From JOPF136 sp963773835 (lineage in GTDB: Bacteria > Acidobacteriota > Terriglobia > Acidiferrales > UBA7541), in contig CAVZCQ010000001.1 of assembly GCA_963773835.1 (NCBI GenBank), positions 806,001 to 870,000 of the forward strand: a stretch of 64,000 nucleotides of DNA, written 5' to 3'. Made by a program: the position numbers and the translations under genes. Shown one piece after another: positions 60,267 through 64,000 of this stretch; positions within the stretch are counted from its first letter, which is position 1; each line of letters begins with the position of its first letter. The notes beneath the pieces are model-generated. The model worked only from the letters and a program-made list of their open reading frames with translations, did not search any database and was not told the origin of the DNA.

Positions 60267-61799
60267 TCACCAGCTGTAATGCACCATATACGTCACCTTC
60301 GTCTCCCCGTCCGCTGGCACCGTCACCCGGAACTCTATCGTCTGGCTGTCCAGTTTGTTGTACGGCGCCGACTTCTGCGAAATCTCCCAGTTCGTCCAGC
60401 GATACAGGTGCTCCAGCACGCGGATCTCCACCGGCGCCGTCGTATGGTTCCGCAATTTGATCTCAAATGCCTCGTCCACCCAGCTATCCGCGTTGTCCAC
60501 CTTGAAGTACGTCCGCCGCCTCTCGCCCACCAGGTCGAACGCGTTCCCCGTGTAGAAGCGCAGCATTTCGTCTTTCGGCGTGTGGTCAATCGTGTTTTCC
60601 CCGGTGAATTCCACCTGCCCGTCTTTGTCCCGCCGGTAGAACCGCACTCGTCCCTTCGGCAGCGGAATCCCCAGATGGTTTTCCTTCGAGTTCTTGAATT
60701 CCTGCATCACCCACACCTTCGGATTCGATTGCGTGCCATACGACTGGTTGTTGCGGATGTTCTCCATGTTCCAGCCGTACATGTTCGGGTCCACCTTCAC
60801 GCCGTCGTACACGTACAGTTTGTGTGACTCGACGCCCGAGGCGTGGATGAACTCCACCTGCTTCGTCTCCCGGTCCAGCAGCGTCGTCGGCCGCTCCAGC
60901 GTGTACAGGTGGTATTCGTCGAACTTCCGCTCCGTCACCCCCGGCGCTTCCCGCATCACGATGTCCGCCGACTTTGCGTAGGCCACCCCGTTCACCATGC
61001 CTCCCGGCTGGATTTTGTTTACGTCCCCGGCCATCAATTTGATCCGCGCGTTGGGAAACGACTTGCCGCTCTGGTTGTCCAGCGTCACCCATCCCACCAC
61101 GTCCAGCACGTCGCCCGTCTCCGGCGCCACCACGTTGTAGTCCGCTTCCCATCTCATTCCCCCGGTCACGTAGCTCAGCTCCACCGGAGCGTTCCCCGCT
61201 TTGTCCGTCTCAATCTCCCAGTCCAGCGTCGGCTTCAGGATCGTTTCGTCCGCCAGCGCTGGAAACACCGGCATTCCCGGCAGAGAGAACTGCAACTTTC
61301 CGTTCACTTCGATGATCGGCTGCCCGTTCCCGCCCTGCGCGTAGCCGTACTGCTGCATCGCGTACTGCTGCCCGTACTGGTACATCGCGTTGAAGTGCGG
61401 CACGTACCCGCTTCGCACGATTTTGCCGGGGATCGCCACGTCCTTCCCGTCTTTGTCTTTGGTCATGAACTCAATCGTTTTGCCTTCATTCAGCGAGAGC
61501 AGCAGTTCCTGCGACACTGGATCGTTCCGGTAGTTCTGCTCCATCACCAGCAGACGCCGCGCTCCGCTCGGGTCCCGCAGGATCACCGAATCCGGCTCCA
61601 CGTGCGCCGTGATGTCCGCGAATGTCACGTGGTTCGTCCCTGCCTTCAGCTCCAGCGGGATCATCTGCCGCACCACGGCAAACATCTGGTTGTACACCGT
61701 CAGCGACGCCTGCTCCGCCGCCTCCGTTCCTCTCACTCGCACCGTTCCGGCCAAAGCCAGTCCCAGTACGGCTAGTCCCAGTACAATTCTGCGCACCAT
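60267..61799 (-). CDS. DUF4139 domain protein, secreted
   Basis: 510 residues from ATG 61799 (GGAGG upstream). Signal peptide MVRRIVLGLAVLGLALAG. The N-terminal region VYNQMFAVVRQMIPLELKAGTNHVTFADITAHVEPDSVIL and the DUF4139 part (VELSYVTGGMRWEADYNVVAP, GWVTLDNQSGKSFPNARIKLMAGDVN, LHNHTTAPVEIRVLEHL-like IKLRNHTTAP) match mucoidy inhibitor A/DUF4139-type secreted proteins. A Tyr/Gln-rich insert (MYQYGQQYAMQQYGYAQ) lies about residues 150-170. Role unknown; likely periplasmic. Confidence 0.88.
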   Translation of the reverse strand: MVRRIVLGLAVLGLALAGTVRVRGTEAAEQASLTVYNQMFAVVRQMIPLELKAGTNHVTFADITAHVEPDSVILRDPSGARRLLVMEQNYRNDPVSQELLLSLNEGKTIEFMTKDKDGKDVAIPGKIVRSGYVPHFNAMYQYGQQYAMQQYGYAQGGNGQPIIEVNGKLQFSLPGMPVFPALADETILKPTLDWEIETDKAGNAPVELSYVTGGMRWEADYNVVAPETGDVLDVVGWVTLDNQSGKSFPNARIKLMAGDVNKIQPGGMVNGVAYAKSADIVMREAPGVTERKFDEYHLYTLERPTTLLDRETKQVEFIHASGVESHKLYVYDGVKVDPNMYGWNMENIRNNQSYGTQSNPKVWVMQEFKNSKENHLGIPLPKGRVRFYRRDKDGQVEFTGENTIDHTPKDEMLRFYTGNAFDLVGERRRTYFKVDNADSWVDEAFEIKLRNHTTAPVEIRVLEHLYRWTNWEISQKSAPYNKLDSQTIEFRVTVPADGETKVTYMVHYSW

Positions 61800-61810
61800 C
61801 GTTGCCTCCA

Positions 61811-61833
61811 GTAGCACAGGCTTCAGCCTGTGC
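61811..61833 (+). repeat. REP-like palindrome
   Basis: GTA then GCACAGGCT-TC-AGCCTGTGC, a perfect nine-base-pair stem, 12 bases upstream of the DUF4139 start. It resembles the palindrome within aspS (GCACAGACA). Confidence 0.75.
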
Positions 61834-62048
61834 GCCTTTCCCATCAAACACCGCATCTCACAAACTTACTCGGGCGCACTCCGCCGCCGCATTCTCGCCC
61901 TGCTCACCGTCTTGTCTGTGTAATGTCGCCGAACGGCATTTAGTTCCCGGCGTTGTCACCGGCCTGTAGAATTCTTAGACGCTGTCTTTGCGCGTTTGTT
62001 TCCCCGGCATCGTATTGACGAGTATCAAACGCCGTTCTCCATTCCTCC

Positions 62049-62077
62049 GGGAACTTATCTCCCTCTGTGCCAGTCTA
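62049..62077 (+). promoter_or_regulatory. ECF-sigma-type promoter
   Basis: GGGAACTT (62049-62056), 16-base spacer, GTCTA (62073-62077). The -35 GGAACTT and -10 GTC fit the ECF consensus well. The secreted-protein gene starts 43 bases downstream. Half-sites and spacing are the same as at 21749-21775. Confidence 0.6.
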
Positions 62078-62120
62078 TACAACAATGTTCCTGCCGCGCC
62101 GCATCCCATCCCGGAGAAGA

Positions 62121-64000
62121 ATGCGGCTCTCCGCTCGCGTCTCCGCCGCCGCGCTGGCTGCCGCAGTCGCTGTGTGTCTGGGCATGTCCCCGCCGCGGCC
62201 CGCCGATTTCGACGCCCAGCACGCTGAAGCCGCCTCTCGCAATCCCTCCGACCTCCATCTCCGTCTCTCCTTCGCCGGCGGCCGCACCCAGTTCCACCTC
62301 GGGGAGGCTATAAAGATTCAATATGAATTGACTTCCGACGCGCCCGGCAAATACAAATCCGGCGACCTGTGGTACGACCTCAGCGAGCGTTCGCGCTTCG
62401 AATCCTTCGTTTCCGACCGGCCCGCCGATTCCGCCGACCCGCTCGAAGGCCACTGGACCATCTGGGAGACGCTCTACAGCGCTCACATGACGCGCCGCTC
62501 GGGCTCCTGGAAAGATCTGACCGAGAATCCCGTGGTCGAGCCCTGGGACCTGAACGACTATCTGCGTTTCGACCGCCCCGGCAAATACCGCATCTACGCC
62601 ACGACCCGCCACATCGTCGCCGACTGGTCTCCCAGCCGCGACGCCTACGCGGGAGGCCCTCCCCTCGCCTCCAACATCCTCGAGGTGGAAATCCTCCCCG
62701 ACGATCCCGCCTGGTCCGCCGATACGCTCCAGCACGCCGTCGAATCCCTCATCCTTTCCGTGCGGAACCAGCGCGCGCACCTCGCCGCCGCGAAGACCAT
62801 CCGCTTCCTCCAGACCCGCGAAGCCCTCGACGCCATGGCCTCCCACTACACCGGAGCCGACCGCGAGGCGGATACCCAGCTCCTCTCCGGCCTCATCGGC
62901 TTTCACGACCACGCCGCCGCCGTCCGCCGTATGGAACTCCAGCTCGTCGCTCCCGAGTTCGGCGTTTCCCGGTTCTTTCTCTTCAGCCTCGCGGTCATGA
63001 AGCTCCGCCTGGCCTCGCCCGATCTCTCAGCCGCGGACCTTCTCCATGCCGATAGGCCCACAGTCCGCCCCTGGCGCCACAAACTGTTCGACGTTCTGCT
63101 CCCGTATTACGAACGATTGATTCCCGCTGCGGAAAAAAAGCTCCCACGCGCCCGCGCCCTCACCGTGGACACCCTCTTCCACACCTCCGCTCTGGAATCC
63201 TTCGATTTTGAAAAACTCCCTCTTCCCGCCGAGCAGATTGAAGCCCTCCGACTCCGCGAACTCGCCATCCTGCCCGACCTGCCTCCCTACGAGCAGTTCG
63301 ACCGCATCGCCAATTTCGGCTGGACCAAGAATCTTCCGCCGGAACAGGTCCTGCCCGTTCTCCGCAAAATCTACGAGCATCCCTCGGGCGAATTCGCCGG
63401 CAACATCCAGAGCACCCGCAAGTACGTGCTCAAGGACGTGAACGCCATCTCCCCCGAAGAGGGCCAGAAACTCCTGGCCATGGCCATCGAGGAACCGCAC
63501 GCCGCTCTGGGCGCGAGGGACGTTTCGGACCTCTCCCTAACGCCCTCGCCCGAGCTCGACAACATGCTCATCGCCAAACTCGAAGGCCGCCGCACCGAGG
63601 AGATGAAATCTGCGGCCCCGCTGATCGGCAGGTACGCTTCCCCGGCCATCCTTGAGCGCGTCCGCGCCGTCTATGAAGTGGAAAAGGAAGCCTGGCCCTG
63701 CCCCATCGAATTCGGCCTGCTCGCCTATTTTCTGCGCGTGGATCCCGATTACGGCGCGAAGATGTACCCCGCCGCCGCCGCTTTCGCCGCCTCGCGACAG
63801 CAAACCTCCTGCCAGCGGCCGTCATTATTGGGAGCAATCTCTGAGCTGTATTACTCCCCGTTCCTCGAACAGCAAGCCATCACCCAGCTCGATGATCCCG
63901 ATTCCCGCCTCGTCATCGACGCCGTCCGCATTCTCAGCGTGCACACCTCCGGACCAGCGCTCGCCGCGCTGCTCGACCGCCTCCGCCGCTTCCATGACGA
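62121..64000 (+). CDS. Large secreted protein, unknown function (3' end cut by window edge)
   Basis: An open frame from ATG 62121 (GGAGAAG upstream) runs 626 codons to the window edge without a stop. The signal peptide is MRLSARVSAAALAAAVAVCLGM. The first ~200 residues look beta-rich (LHLRLSFAGGRTQFHLGEAIKIQYEL, DRPGKYRIYATTRHI). The rest is helical with leucine-rich periodicity; LDDPDSRLVIDAVRILSVHTSGPALAALLDRL near the edge reads like a HEAT-type repeat. I do not recognise a named family. It probably sits in the periplasm. An ECF-like promoter lies just upstream. Confidence 0.75.
   Translation, partial: MRLSARVSAAALAAAVAVCLGMSPPRPADFDAQHAEAASRNPSDLHLRLSFAGGRTQFHLGEAIKIQYELTSDAPGKYKSGDLWYDLSERSRFESFVSDRPADSADPLEGHWTIWETLYSAHMTRRSGSWKDLTENPVVEPWDLNDYLRFDRPGKYRIYATTRHIVADWSPSRDAYAGGPPLASNILEVEILPDDPAWSADTLQHAVESLILSVRNQRAHLAAAKTIRFLQTREALDAMASHYTGADREADTQLLSGLIGFHDHAAAVRRMELQLVAPEFGVSRFFLFSLAVMKLRLASPDLSAADLLHADRPTVRPWRHKLFDVLLPYYERLIPAAEKKLPRARALTVDTLFHTSALESFDFEKLPLPAEQIEALRLRELAILPDLPPYEQFDRIANFGWTKNLPPEQVLPVLRKIYEHPSGEFAGNIQSTRKYVLKDVNAISPEEGQKLLAMAIEEPHAALGARDVSDLSLTPSPELDNMLIAKLEGRRTEEMKSAAPLIGRYASPAILERVRAVYEVEKEAWPCPIEFGLLAYFLRVDPDYGAKMYPAAAAFAASRQQTSCQRPSLLGAISELYYSPFLEQQAITQLDDPDSRLVIDAVRILSVHTSGPALAALLDRLRRFHD

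Larger units (their letters stand above)
61800..62120. other. Divergent intergenic region
   Basis: About 320 bases. It holds a GTAG palindrome at the left edge and an ECF-like promoter near the right edge. Between them I see no gene. Confidence 0.5.

Overview
The window is a chromosomal stretch of a Gram-negative, GC-rich bacterium. The best guess is an Acidobacteriota member. The evidence is a TonB-type protein and secreted proteins (so two membranes), a serine/threonine kinase fused to a TolB-like/TPR half, a GldA/F/G-like ABC cluster followed by a DUF4340 protein, DUF6526 and DUF4139 proteins, and many short intergenic palindromes that usually begin GTAG. There is no rRNA gene to confirm this. 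No phage, transposase, CRISPR array or integrated element was found. Two real genes run off the edges: secA on the left (minus strand, 3' part missing) and a large secreted protein on the right (plus strand, 3' part missing).

Layout. 1-13.4 kb: secA; an Mrp/ApbC P-loop ATPase; a VapBC-like toxin-antitoxin pair; a gamma-carbonic-anhydrase-like protein; hisS, aspS and mutL, with overlapping stops and starts at the first and last junctions; cmk; then three secreted proteins sharing a VPPPPPW tail. 13.5-21.4 kb (minus): a protein quality-control block read as a 69-aa basic protein, tRNA-Gly, tig, clpP, clpX, lon, rho. 21.8-26.9 kb: a small protein behind an ECF-like promoter, then a four-gene ABC/gliding-like operon. 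27.2-32 kb: OsmC, a CBS-domain protein, an orphan amino-acid-type binding protein, a small helical secreted protein, and a SthA-like transhydrogenase. 32-36.3 kb: tRNA-Lys, the kinase/TPR protein, a membrane protein and TonB. 36.4-42.9 kb (minus): a tight operon of malic enzyme-phosphotransacetylase, CoA-transferase, and a 2-oxoacid:ferredoxin oxidoreductase made of delta, alpha and a fused beta-gamma chain. 43.3-48.1 kb: YbjQ-like, DHH hydrolase, DUF6526, MFS transporter, tRNA-Leu(TAG) and a secreted protein. 48.5-52.4 kb (minus): a 1295-aa protein with about 370 glycine-rich residues, alpha-helical repeats and a PilZ-like end. 52.6-58.4 kb: CPBP protease, a BamE-like-ended secreted protein, then gap-pgk-tpiA-secG. 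58.5-64 kb: tRNA-Leu(GAG), hemolysin III, a stand-alone recombinase-type domain, a DUF4139 protein and the truncated secreted protein.

How it fits together. Most of the window is housekeeping: secretion (SecA, SecG), translation, mismatch repair, proteostasis and lower glycolysis. The 36-43 kb operon links malate, pyruvate, acetyl-CoA and acetyl phosphate to ferredoxin-dependent 2-oxoacid chemistry.

The observations most worth a second look are: the 1295-aa glycine-rich protein; the tandem secreted proteins whose tail/spacer/signal-peptide block is duplicated with a 755-bp period; palindromes that supply the stop codons of hisS and clpX and one that lies inside aspS; two matched ECF-like promoters (21.75 and 62.05 kb); and the recombinase-domain protein. 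I did not find a clearly new multi-gene defence or mobile system. All assignments come from reading the sequence; no database search was run.
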